Part shown: piece after piece, positions 10,897-21,990 of the stretch
How positions within the stretch are numbered: the stretch's first letter is position 1
Layout of the letters: each line of letters starts with the position of its first letter
Assembly (NCBI GenBank): GCA_958430865.1
Contig: CAUDNR010001569.1
Location: forward strand, 34,411 to 98,410
Reading direction: 5' to 3'
From: Entrophospora sp. SA101
Taxonomy: Eukaryota > Glomeromycota > Glomeromycetes > Entrophosporales > Entrophosporaceae
Length of the DNA: 64,000 nucleotides
Notes under the pieces: model-generated
Seen by the model: only the letters and a program-made list of their open reading frames with translations
Databases searched by the model: none
Told to the model about the DNA's origin: nothing
Made by a program: the position numbers and the translations under genes

Positions 10897-11323
10897 TGGT
10901 TGACTTGGTCTAAAGACCTCCTATTGCTGTGCTATGTGGCCAAATTTCAAAATAGCAATTTTGTAATTTGTTCAAAAATGTAATAAAATTCTTCAAAAAA
11001 TAGGACTTCACGTGATTTTAGTTTTCTTACTGCCAAATTTAGATACGATAGTCAATAGCTAGTCTAAATTTGGTAATATTTTTTCCTAAATTTAGAAATG
11101 ATCATAGCGGAAAAATTCCTCGCGAGCATAGTAAAGTACATGTTTTAAAAAAGAATAGAACTCTACAACAAAAAATTTTTGAGAAAATATCTCTATTACA
11201 TTAAAATTAAAGACATATTTTATCAACTAATAGAGCAATTTTTTCAAAAGGTAGGACAGAAAGTGACTTATATACTTTTAAAATTTGCCCAAAATTTAGG
11301 AGGTCTTTAGACCAAGCCAACTA
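10897..11323. mobile_element. TA-inserting MITE, copy 2 (complete, 427 bp)
   Basis: The left end TGGTTGACTTGGTCTAAAGA and the reverse complement of the right end TAGTTGGCTTGGTCTAAAGA are inverted repeats of about 26 bp, ending …CCTCCT. TA flanks both sides (10895-10896 and 11324-11325). No coding capacity. Same family as 10060-10277 and 23580-24029. Confidence 0.85.
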
Positions 11324-11463
11324 TATTAGCAAGTGCAATTTTCTTACTTTCTTGCTTCTGAATCTACTGGACATTCCTTACATAATTATAAATTGGTTTG
11401 TTATTATTAAAAGAAATTCAGAAGATTGGAAGAAATCTACCCTTTTTATATATATTTTTGAAC

Positions 11464-11570
11464 ATAATAAATCATGAATTATTTAATGATGAGATAATAA
11501 ATCGTGAATTATTTATTAATGATGAGATAATAAATCACAAATTATTTAATGATGAGGTAATAAATGACAT
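11464..11570. repeat. 30-33-bp minisatellite, about 3.5 units
   Basis: The unit ATAATAAATC(A/G)TGAATTATTTAATGATGAG recurs at 11464, 11494 and 11527, with one unit carrying a 3-bp insertion. The open frame across it is a by-product of the repeat. Confidence 0.7.
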
Positions 11571-11880
11571 ACAGTGTGTAACAAAAAATTTTGGCGAATT
11601 CAAACACTAATAACTTTCCCAAAATAAAAGTGATTCATTTCATGTTTTGAATATATAAAAAATATTACCTAAACTATATTAGGCTACATTTAAATTGTTT
11701 TGTTTTGTTATGAAATCATCACCACAATGTCATCTTCCGATAAAGAAACCCAAAGAAAAGCAATATTACAATTGTGGAATAATGGAATTACTTCAGCAAA
11801 GAAATACATTCTAGAACTGGTATCATAATGCCAACAATCTTAAAAAATTAATAGATAATTGCAAAAATACTGGATATTAC
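11571..11880 (+). pseudogene. Tc1/mariner element 5' remnant with transposase N-terminus
   Basis: A TACAGTGTGTAACAAAAAAT start resembles a Tc1/mariner terminus after TA. An ATG at 11727 opens MSSSDKETQRKAILQLWNNG followed by a helix-turn-helix reading (ITSAKKYILELVS) that stops at about 11828. Continuing in other frames gives MPTILKN-like residues. This is the paired-like DNA-binding N-terminus of a Tc1-type transposase. The DDE part is absent here. Confidence 0.6.
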
Positions 11881-12059
11881 TAACTTTACTTCTTTTCATC
11901 TAAGGAACAGTTGGCCTGACTACCACAAGGCACGAAGGTGGAAGAATGAGTCTAAGCAGCCTAAGCCAGTTGGCAGATCCTTGGTTCACTTTCACTACTT
12001 AAAAATTGTGTATAACTCTGTAGTAGTTATAGGATTAAATAACACAACTTTCGGAAATG

Positions 12060-13070
12060 TTGATATGTCTGAAGAATCAAAGAAAAGAAAACAAAAAAGA
12101 TCAGGAAGAGGTAGTTTTCAAATTATGATAATCATGATCTGGTTATAGAGCTTCTTCATTTTTTATTCTTTATCACAAAGGGATTTTTGAAAAGCCTTAA
12201 TATTGACGATCCATCCACCCTCTATGATAAGTTGATAAAAGGAATAACGATGCAAGAGAAAATAAAATGGCTTGTTTGACAGTGTATGTATTAATTAGTC
12301 TTTTTGCATCTTTGAATTCCTCACAGGCATATTATATAGTCTGTTGTACTGTGGCATTGTTGATCTTAGGGCTAAAAATATCTCCCCATGTCCCAATCAT
12401 CCCTGTTCCGATGAATTTCTTTTGGATTTGAGGTCCAAAAACTCTAGCAAATGTTACTGAAATTATAAAAGAGGAAGCACAATTGGATCCGTCTGTTCTG
12501 ATGTTGCTGGGAAATTTCGTGGTGTAACAAGTACAATATCTCCAGAAATTAAAATTTTGATTGGTGCGTAATGTTACACCCGAACATTGCGGGCAACACT
12601 GGCTAGGAATGCTTCAATCAAAAACTTTTAGTCCTAAAAGAAAAGCGTGCCTGAGGAATTGAGTGTGTTTGCTCCTCTGCTTAAATGACAAAGACACATA
12701 ATATATTGGGGAGTGTTTGGATGCCTTGTAAGTTTTTAATAAAAATCTTTAATTATACCTATTAGCACTCCTTTATTGAATATCATGGACGTTGTTATTA
12801 TAGTGACTGTTGGATGAATATATACGGTGGTACATCCCATATAGAAAGAACCGTTGATATGCACCTTATTGGTCCATTTTCGAAAGCACCTGGAGTAAAA
12901 TTTATATAGTAAGAATAGTTCTCGTTAATTTATTATTCCTACCAAGGTAATTAACAATTCTTTGCTTGTAGTGGAGAAAGTCATTCAGATGCAGATAGGG
13001 ACGAAAAGTCTTCCCGATCGCAAATAGAACGAACTGGAAAAGCCTGCAGTTTCATTTTCTGGGTAAGTTT
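12060..13070 (+). pseudogene. Decayed multi-exon gene of unknown family
   Basis: Exon-like islands with good splice sites. MSEESKKRKQKRSGRG starts at 12060. About 12180-12285 reads FLKSLNIDDPSTLYDKLIKG. About 12400-12570 reads CSDEFLLDLRSK… and VAGKFRGVTSTISPEIKILI with one stop. About 12640-12730 reads KSVPEELSVFAPLLK…IIYWGVFGCL, then a GTAAGT…TATTAG intron. Next comes EYHGRCYYSDCWMNIYGG, …MHLIGPFSKAPGVKF, a second intron, and GESHSDADRDEKSSRSQIER to a GTAAGT donor at about 13063. In-frame stops and a missing 3' end mark decay. It resembles a multi-copy Rhizophagus family in which a SHSDADR…R segment precedes a nuclease-like core; that assignment is from memory and weak. Confidence 0.4.
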
Positions 13071-13093
13071 TGTCTTAAAGTTGTTATAAAATG

Positions 13094-13430
13094 TTAATGA
13101 ACCCTTAATGTCAACAAGGCGTGAATAAACAAGTAAAATTCATCCTCAGTCATGATTTGTAATGGAATTCTCGCAGTTATAATTGGGTGGTATACGAGGA
13201 CATCTTGTTCTTTTCTCATAACATACATCTTCAAGGTATCACCTATAACAGATTTTGTTAGAATAATTCCAAGATACAAAATCATAACTAATACATACCA
13301 GCAACGTTTATGGCAAATATATTTAGATCCTTGCTTAGCATTGACTTTTTCAGGAATACTTTAAGCTCTGACCTAGCATATTCAATTGAACCTTAGAGAG
13401 AGTTCAATACATCTGATTACGCATCTAATT
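13094..13430 (-). pseudogene. Two-exon coding remnant on the opposite strand, possibly the inverted 3' part of the preceding gene
   Basis: The upstream exon (about 13420-13293) reads GSIEYARSELKVFLKKSMLS, then KDLNIFAINVAG. A GTATGT…TTATAG intron (about 13234-13292) leads to an exon down to 13094 reading DTLKMYVMRKEQDVLVYHPI, then ITARIPLQIMTEDEFYLFIH and a stop. Both splice sites are good and the frame is kept across the join, which suggests recent coding. No start codon is visible. I do not recognise the family with confidence. Confidence 0.45.
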
Positions 13431-14560
13431 CTGATATATGACAGGAGTTAATGATTTAATGCTCCACGTCACCTATCCCAAAAAACTAAATCGCCAAAAG
13501 ATAAGAAGATTGATGATTTTGTATTAGTAATATGACAAGGGAAAAGAACAGGGAGAAGAAGCTTCGAGCTCAAGAGGACTCTCAACTTCTCAGTATATTC
13601 CCTCCGTTATTTCATGAGCGGACCAAACTTTAGTGATTGATTCATCTGATCATATGCGTTAATTTAAAATTCAGTACGGTATGATCATAACGTTATGGAT
13701 ACTTTATACTAGCTGAATAGTAAAATAATTTTTTTAGCGAGGCAAATAAAATTTTTTAGGGTTAATTATCATTCTAATTACCAGTTTGCACATTAAAAAT
13801 ACTCGTGTTTAACGTCAAGACACAATAAGATATATAAGGTTGAAAAAGGCCCAAAAAACCAAATAGGATGATATGTTTCTAATACTTCAACAATAAAGAA
13901 CTTTAACATCCTTCTTTTTCTTTGTTTGCTATTTTATCACTTTTAAAACTTCAAAATTAAAACTCCGCCTAAACATGTCTGATGTGACCAGCCATGCGTG
14001 TTTCAAATCCAGACGCTCAAGCACATTATTAATATTATTATTACGTGTAATTAACTTCAAAGTCAAAAACATCAAATCAACACAACTCGTATGTATGCAA
14101 AGACAATTTGATTTTTTTCATTTTATGAAATGTAATAATAAAGAATAGTTTCAATTTGTAAAATATACGAAAAAAAAAATCTAGTTTCATATAATAATAA
14201 TAATTAGTTTAATTAAGTGAAATTTCTAATCCAAATTATAACCACAATAATTATTCTTCTTGTATCATTGCAATATACATACAATAATGATAATCCTTTA
14301 TCCATCTCCGGGACACATTTTTATCATATCAAGTATTTTTACTTACGTCAAGTGTTTTTAACTACATCAAGTGGCTTTACTTGCGTCAAATCATCAAATG
14401 CCCCTGGTGAGAAACTACCTTTAGTCAATACTTTAGTTACGTCAATGACTAAAGTCAAAAGTTTCGTCATGCATCATTAATTGTAAATAGCAAAAAAGTG
14501 ATATGCAAAGGTAGAGATAAGAAAAAATTGTGCTTTCATGCATCACCAAATAAGTATACT
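13431..14560. other. Intergenic, no gene supported
   Basis: AT-rich. The open frame at 14217-14480 looks like a signal peptide at its start but begins with GTG and has no upstream ATG or splice site, so I do not call it. Short imperfect repeats of TTACGTCAAGTG / TTGCGTCAAATC occur at 14340-14450. Confidence 0.5.
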
Positions 14561-14750
14561 ATTTCGGCACTGTGTGCCTCAGTTCTGTCATTCAAATGCA
14601 TTGTAAATGGAAAATACAGATTGATACTTCAGCACTATGTACCTCAAACCTGGCGGCAATCGGATTCATCATAAAAGCCAAACCATGCATAACATTTCAG
14701 CGCCACATGCCTCAAGTCTCACATTTGAATGAATCGTAAACAGCAAGCCA
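14561..14750. repeat. Degenerate ~65-bp tandem repeat, three units
   Basis: Three related units start near TTTCGGCACTGTGTGCCTCA (14563), ACTTCAGCACTATGTACCTC (14626) and TTTCAGCGCCACATGCCTCA (14695). Each is followed by a similar tail (…ATTGTAAATGG / …CATAAAAGCC / …TCGTAAACAGC). No coding reading. Confidence 0.6.
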
Positions 14751-15321
14751 ATGAACTTTTTTGGTCCACAAGTGGAGGATAGCATCTATTTATACGTTTT
14801 TGTACCAATATTAATAATGGTGCCAAAAATTTGGATGTAAATGAAGAAAAGTTTATATTAATATTCATATTAAGATAATCTTCTCCAGTTCATATGTGGG
14901 ATTTAAATGAGGTTATAAACTGTATATATTTTATATTCGACATTATTTCATTTATTTACTATATTACTATATATATTATATTCTTTATTTTGTACATGAA
15001 GATAATTGTTGGAACGCAAGGATGTTAATGGCAATAACATCAGTGATTCAGATATTTTAAAACGTTTAACATTATTATGCAAAGATTCTATAAAATCTAT
15101 GTAATTAATTATATTAATATACAAAAAAAATATAAAAAACGGATTTCTGTGTTGAAAACTGGCCAATAATTATCTGGTACTACGAATGTTACATATCTCA
15201 AAAATTTAGAGATGAACAAATTTTTTGCTACAAGTAAGGTAAGGAAGTTTTTTTACATGATTTTTGAACTATAATAATATATCTGATAATAATAATAATA
15301 ATAACAACAATAGGAAATAGG
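14751..15321. other. Upstream region of the IF-2 gene
   Basis: AT-rich, with an (AAT)n-type run at 15287-15305 close to the start codon at 15322. No element or RNA gene recognised. Confidence 0.5.
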
Positions 15322-17667
15322 ATGAATTTTAAACCTGCCAGATTTTCTGGTTTAATAAAAAAAATCAATAGTAATAATAATGGCCGTTTTATGTATAATA
15401 AATCATATAATGATATTATTAATAACAACAAAAATTACAGTATCAATAGATGGAATAAGCCTAAAACAATTTCAGAACAATCCGAAGAATTAAAATCAAA
15501 AAAATCTGCTATTAATTACAAAGAAAGCCATATATTTAACAAAAGTTTTGATTTTAAACAAGTGAAAAAAGATGATTTTAATAATGTTTTTTCACCAGTA
15601 GTAACAGCAGAAACACGTAAAACAAAATTTAGTAGGAAGGCTCGTGAAAAGGAGGAAGAGGAGGAAGAAGATTTTGAATTAATTATTGATGATGACAAAC
15701 CAAAGAAAAAACCTTTACCACCACCAATTGAACAAAAGATTCAAAAAGCAATTTTTATTCCTGAGGCTATAAGTGTTTCAAATTTAGCAAAGATAATTGG
15801 TGAAAGGTTAGGTGAGAAATAAATTTATTATTATTTTCTTATTTTTTTTAAAAAAGAAATAAATTCAATTGACTTGATTGCTATTTTTTTCCAAAAATTT
15901 TTTTTTCTAGAGTTATTTGAAGCTAAATTAAAAACCTTGGGAATAGAGTATACATCATATGATCATTGTGAGTTACAATGATGATACTATATATATTAAG
16001 ATGATGAGATATAATGATTAAAATATCACTTATTGAATGTATATATATATATATATAATTTTCTTTTTAGTATTAAACTCTGAGGTAGCATCTTTAATTG
16101 CAATGGAATATGATTTAAATCCTGTGGTAAATGTTGAAGCAGCTATTGATCTTTTCCCAAAGTAAAGTATGTTTTTTTTATTTGGATTCTTGATAACTTT
16201 TTTAAATTTATATTTATATTTAAATTTATATATACATATGTTATTTGTTCCATGAATTGATTTACTAATTTGTTTTTTCCTTGCCAAAGACCAAAGCCTT
16301 TAGATATGTCACAATTTCCTAATCGGCCACCAATTGTGACAATTTTTGGACATATAGATCATGGGTAAATGAAAATAATTAAAAGATATAAGCAACAAAA
16401 AATTATCCATCTATTAATCCTTTTTTCTTAAATTCATAAAAAAAAAAAAAAGTAAAACAACATTACTTGATGCTTTGAGAAAATCATCAATAGTAGCAAA
16501 AGAAGCTGGTGGAATTACACAACACATTGGTGCATTTTCTGGTATTTATAAATTAGTAAAACTTTGTTGATGAATTGTTCAATTAGTGGTTTTTTTTAAA
16601 ATAAAAATCAAATATATTAAATATATATATAAAACAATACAAAAGTTTTATTACCATCTCAAAAAGTTATCACGTTTCTTGATACACCCGGACATGCAGC
16701 ATTTTCAGCTATGAGAGCGCGTGGTGCAAATGTTACAGATATAGTGATTTTGGTTGTTGCAGCAGATGATGGTGTGATGCCTCAAACCATAGAAGCAATT
16801 ACACATGCACAAAGTGCCAATGGTAGAAAAAAAAATATCAAAATTATTCATATAATTTTTAAAAAAAAAAAATCAGACTATTTATTTTATAATTTTGTAA
16901 TAGTACCAATAATAGTAGCCATAAACAAAGTTGATAAACATGGTGGAGATCCAGTAAATACTTAAATTATTATAGAATTTATTACCACTATTATTATTTA
17001 AAACATTTATTAAAACCTATTTATTTCTCTTATTATAATTTAGAATAAAATACGCCAATCATTATTATTACACGGTGTGCAGCTTGAAGAATATGGTGGT
17101 GAGACACAATCTGTAGAAATATCTGCTTTAACGGTATAAAAATTATTTTTTTAAAAAATTTTTTTGATTAATCAATCAATTAATTCATTGATAATTAATA
17201 CTACGTCTATACACATATTAAGGGTAAAGGTTTAGATGATTTGGAAGAGGCTATAATAGCATTAGCAGAATTACTGGATATACGTGCTGAATTTGATATG
17301 GAATCTGAGGGCGTTATTATTGAATCACAACTTGAAAAAGGAAGAGGGTATATAATCAAATATTATATAAAATGTATGTATCTATATGTGAAGCTACATA
17401 TTTATTATATCATTTTAGAAACGTGGCTACAGTTTTAGTGAAACGAGGAACCTTGAAGCAAGGAAGCATAATAGTAGCGGGAAAAAGTTGGTGTAAAGTA
17501 AAGTCAATGATTGACGATAAAGGTGGAATTACTAAACAAGCTTTACCTGGTACGCCTGTTAAAGTAACTGGTTGGAAGGAATTGCCAAATGCAGGAGATG
17601 AAGTACTTGAGGCTAAAGATGAAGTAAGTAATTAATAATTGGTAAAAAAAACCCCAAATTAACTTAA

Positions 17668-17719
<52 letters not shown>

Positions 17720-18869
17720 ACATGTAGGATTTGGCAAAAACTGTAGTAGAAAATCGAAAACAAAAAGAATTACGAGACAAACAACTCAAAGATCTTGAAG
17801 TGATTAATGAAAAAAGAAGAATCAGAAAACAAGAATTAGATAATGAAAGAAGTGAAACTAAAAATTTTAAAAAAGAAGTTTGGATGTTTCATAAAGGATT
17901 ATTATCAGAGTATCCCACACCACCACCCCCACCATCTCAATCAGATCCCATTAAAGAAGAAAAAACCGAAGAAAATAAAATTAAAGAACTAAATTTGGTG
18001 GTTAAAGGTTATTATTGTTTGTAAAGTATAATAAACAATAATTTTTAATATTTTATTTAATTTTTTTATTAAAACAATGTTGAATGAATAAATAAATAGG
18101 TGATGTCAGCGGATCAGTGGAGGCAGTTATTGATGCACTTTATGGTTTAGGAAATAACGAGGTTAGAGTTAATGTTGTTGATTTTGGTGTTGGTGAAATC
18201 ACAGAATCAGATATTGAAATGGCATCAGTTGCTAAAGGTAATCGATTATTCAATCATTTATTTATTTATTTAGAGAAAAAAATATATTAAACATTTATAT
18301 ACACTTATATAGGTATCGTATTAGGATTCAATGTTAAAGTGAACAAAAAGGTACAAAATCGCTCCAAAGTAGAAAACGTTGAGATAAATTGTTATCAAAT
18401 AATTTATAAATTGTTGGACGATATTAAAGCGAGATTAAGTGAGATGTTGCCACCTAGAATAGAAATTAATGTGACAGGTGAAGCTAGTGTAATACAAAAT
18501 TTTCAAATCAATGTTAAAGGTAAAAATTTCAAATCTATAGCAGGTTGTCGAGTAACAAAGGGTACAATTCGTAAAAATCAAAGTGTCAAAATTATTAGAA
18601 ATAAGAAAGAAATTTGGGAAGGTAAGTTTGAAAAAAAAATTTTTTTTTTTCCTTAATTATTTATTCATTACATTTTTACTTATTATTTGCTTGTTATTTT
18701 TCTGGGAAAATATAAAGGAGCTTTGGAAACTTTAAAACATATTAAAAAAGATGTTAACGAGGTAAACAAAGGTTTAGAATGTGGTGTTTCATTTAATTCT
18801 TTTGAAGATTTTAGAGTTGGTGATGTTATTCAAAGTTTAGAGTATAAAAAAATACCTAGAACCTTATAA
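15322..18869 (+). CDS. IFM1: Mitochondrial translation initiation factor IF-2
   Basis: Fourteen exons: 15322-15811, 15911-15967, 16071-16161, 16290-16364, 16453-16541, 16646-16822, 16904-16953, 17044-17133, 17223-17347, 17419-17623, 17728-18007, 18100-18237, 18313-18621, 18718-18869; 2328 nt, 775 residues. All GTPase motifs are present: G1 GHIDHGKT (233-240), [10 protein letters not shown] (switch I), DTPGHAAF (280-287), NKVD (334-337) and SAL. Beta-barrel domains follow, with [18 protein letters not shown] and [17 protein letters not shown], and the conserved end [17 protein letters not shown]. The N-terminal 110 residues are basic and Asn/Ser-rich, consistent with a mitochondrial presequence. 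An acidic [15 protein letters not shown] run follows. The protein delivers formyl-Met-tRNA to the mitochondrial small ribosomal subunit. Intron 10 (17624-17727) carries an AAAT microsatellite. Confidence 0.93.
17664..17718. repeat. (AAAT)n microsatellite in an intron
   Basis: About 13 consecutive AAAT/TAAA units between the donor at 17624 and the acceptor at 17727 of the IF-2 gene. Confidence 0.9.
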
Positions 18870-19011
18870 AAAAATATTGTAATTTTTGTTTATTTATTGA
18901 AAAAAATTATATACATTTTTCTACAATTTAAAAAGAGTACAATAATAAAATAAATATTTATATTAAGATGTAATAAGATTCAAATGATGCGCTCCAAATT
19001 ACATCCACACA

Positions 19012-20435
19012 TTATAGCATAGTGATTCCAGCCTTAATAGTTTTCCAGAATCTAATTAACATAATATATAAAAGTTTGCGAAGTTTTCTTTTACTACTTC
19101 TACTCAAGCTATTTATCATGATGACAAAAATGAAAAAGAAAACAATTCTAGTATATGATAGAACTGGAGCTGTCCTTTGTAAATTTAATGTGAATGTATA
19201 AACAAGATTATTAACTGTTCTGAATAAAGCTGTTATTTGTGGTATTGATGTTGTAGGTGATGATGATGATGATGATTGTGCTAATGTCGAAGGTTGATTG
19301 TCATTAATGTTCCTACTACTGCTTCCGGTAATGCCACTACTGATACTATTATTATTGTTAATGTTATTGTTGGTGTCTGTAATTATTGAAATTCTATTAT
19401 TGTTGTTGTTGTTGCTATTATTATTATTATTATTATATTTTTGTAATTGTTGTTGTTGAAAATGATTATTTGGTTGAAATTTACCATCACCATTAACATT
19501 AACATTATTACTATTTGAATGGAAATATTTTACTCTAGTATGTATGAACCCATTACCAAATTTTTGTTGTTGCTGATGATTTTTTGATTTAGATGATGAG
19601 GATTTTATTAACTTATCATATTTATTCTTTAATTTTAAAAGTTTCTTTTCGTATAATATCTTACGATCTTTATTAATTATGTCATTATCATTAAGAAATG
19701 ATTTAGCATAATCCCAATCATTAAGTTTTGGTAATACGTTTAAAATATAAATTTCTATAATTTGTTCATAATTTTTTAAATCTTCAACAGCATTGTGATT
19801 TTCTGTTGTTTCATTGATTGGCATTTGAATAGGTTTTTGTGTTAATGTGTCTGGTATTGAAATTAACCATTGTTCTATTATCTTTCGTGCAATTTTTGGA
19901 ATTTGTTTATTTAAACATAATATAACACTAATTTTTTTTTTAAAAAAAAATAATAGTTAGGGGGTTTTTTTTTTTTCTATAAAATATATATTTTATTTAA
20001 AAAATTTTATTACCAGGAAATGACGATTTCACCAGGAACTTGACCTTCTTCATTATCAAATCCTTCAACAATAACTTTATTCCAAATTTCTTCTGCTACA
20101 ATTTCAGATGGTAATTTTAAAAATCTTATTAAATAAAGATTGCTTGTATTTACGGGCGATTTTTCTGAGAGTAAAGAAGCAATAAGATTAACATAAAGAC
20201 ACCAAATCCTCTTTTTTAAAGCATTATTGCCCTGATTATTGTTGGCAGCAGTAGCAATAGTAATAGTAGAGTCGTTGTTTGTGTTGGTAGAAGTAAAAGT
20301 TAAAAGTTTATTAAGGGAAACAATCGCCTCTGTGGATAAAGAATATGCAATGTCATAATCTCTTAAAAGAAAAGCTTCTGTTGCTTTTTTATATAATTTA
20401 ATTAGATTTTGTTTTTGTTCGGAATATGATAACAT
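19012..20435 (-). CDS. C-terminally anchored membrane protein, Pex26-like candidate
   Basis: Two exons, 20435-20014 and 19927-19012, joined by a 5'-GTAATA…TTAG-3' intron; 1338 nt, 445 residues. The N-terminal half is helical and TPR-like (KKATEAFLLRDYDIAYSLST, IWCLYVNLIASLL). It continues with CLNKQIPKIARKIIEQWLIS and EIYILNVLPKLNDWDYAKSF. The middle is an N/S/Q low-complexity linker. Near the C-terminus a hydrophobic segment (about 400-417, IVFFFIFVIMINSL) is followed by a basic stretch SRSSKRKLRKLL. A helical cytosolic domain with one C-terminal membrane segment and basic flank matches the layout of the peroxisomal AAA-ATPase anchor Pex26/Pex15. The assignment rests on layout and a few familiar phrases. 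The gene converges on the IF-2 gene with 142 bp between stops. Confidence 0.6.
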
Positions 20436-20509
20436 TACTTTTTATATATAATGAAAAAGAAATGAACGATATTATTACTATAAAAGGTGTCATCATCGTT
20501 GAAAAATTT

Positions 20510-21040
20510 GCCGTGCAACTTTCGGGATCATGTGATGGTAACTTTTTTATCATCTAGTACTCTGAAGCAAATATGGTGACAATGTTGGATGGTAAAGGGA
20601 ATTCAACAATTTATTGTTATTATTATTACTTTCGGGATCATGTGATAGTAACTTTTTTATCATCTAGTTCATCAAAGTACTCTGAAGTAAATAATGGTAA
20701 AGGAATTTAAACTTATTAACTTGCTTTCAGGATTGTGTGACAATAATTTTTTTATCATCTAGTTCATCAAAGTATTCTGAAGTGAATACCGATGACAATG
20801 ATTGGATAGTAAAGGGATTTAAACAATTTATTAATTATTAACTTGCTTTCGGGATCATGTGACAGTAACTTTTTTACTTGAAGTAAGTACTGGTGACAAT
20901 GATTGGAATTTAACAATTTATTAATACTGGTGTTTACTATTTATTATTAACTTGCTTTTGGTGATAACTTTTCATTATCTAGTACTCTGAAGTAAATACT
21001 GATGACAATGATTGGAATGCTAATAATTTATTAATATACT
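20510..21040. repeat. Degenerate tandem array, five ~95-120-bp units, upstream of the Pex26-like gene
   Basis: Units begin near 20518, 20629, 20723, 20843 and 20951. Shared blocks are CTTTCGGGATCATGTGA, AGTAACTTTTTTATCATCTA, GTACTCTGAAGTAAATAC and GATGACAATGATTGGA, with a T/A-rich tail ending TTATTAACTTG. Units 4 and 5 carry internal deletions. The array starts about 80 bp beyond the start codon at 20435, so it occupies the presumed promoter region. Confidence 0.75.
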
Positions 21041-21990
21041 AATTAACTTTATGTCTACCAATACTGCATCTAATCATTATGAAGATTACATTTATAATTG
21101 CAAATGATAGTTTTTATTATTATTTAATTCATTATAACCCAAATGTAAATAATCAATAAAATATTTAATATTTATGATAACATTACTATCTATTACCATA
21201 ATAATAAAACAATATAGTTTCAATGCTATTTCCACATTAATATTAGTAGTGCTAGTACTATTCCTGTATGTAATATTTATTTCAGTATGCATTCCATATT
21301 TAAAATATGTCTTGGACATGTAATTTTTAGTATGGATTCAGTACCTTTCCAGCAATTAAAATATGTTTAAATATGTAATTTAGTATGGATTCAGTAACTA
21401 AAATACATTATATTAATAAAGTAATAGGTTTAATTAATAATTTTCCATATTGGCTCTGTACCAATTCAGCACCAATTCAGTACAATTTTGTACTTTAAAG
21501 TATGGAAAAGTGTCAAATTCCATACAAATTCTGTACCTTTTGTACACATGATTTATTATTTGAATTCCATATGTTTCATAATGCTTATAACAGGCGACAT
21601 CTTGTATTTATATTATATTTAAGCAATTGCTGATGAAAAATATTGAGCCCCTTCTTGACCTGACAATTAATCTTTTCCTCATGAAACATTATCTATAGAG
21701 ATATTTAACAATTATGTGATTGAGTGAATATAAGGCTCTTGCGAGGCCTGTCAGAAGTAATTAAGCATTGATACCAACATGATTTATTTGTATAAGATCA
21801 AATAAATTGCCTTTTTGGCCAAAGTCAAACATAATCAAGATATCCCTCTCATACTTATAAGGTTTGATCACATGAAAAAAAATATTAGGCATGATGTTTT
21901 TTATTAATAAATTTTTTATATAAAGCAATAATATTCAAAGACATTCATTTCAATCATTGATAAACTATAAAATAAGCACTGCAAATTATC
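21041..21990. other. Intergenic, short dispersed repeats, no gene seen
   Basis: The block TTTAGTATGGATTCAGTA occurs at about 21327 and 21380, and related TATGGAAAA…CCATACAAATTCTGTACC lies at 21500-21535. AT-rich; no supported frame. Confidence 0.5.

Noticed and set aside
11880..12000. Possible tRNA- or 5S-derived SINE (CAAGGCACGAAGG…GGCAGATCCTTGGTTC)
   Set aside because: No A/B-box pair with proper spacing and no cloverleaf could be folded by eye.
14217..14480. Open frame with signal-peptide-like N-terminus
   Set aside because: Starts at GTG, has no ATG, splice site or recognisable family, and overlaps short repeats.
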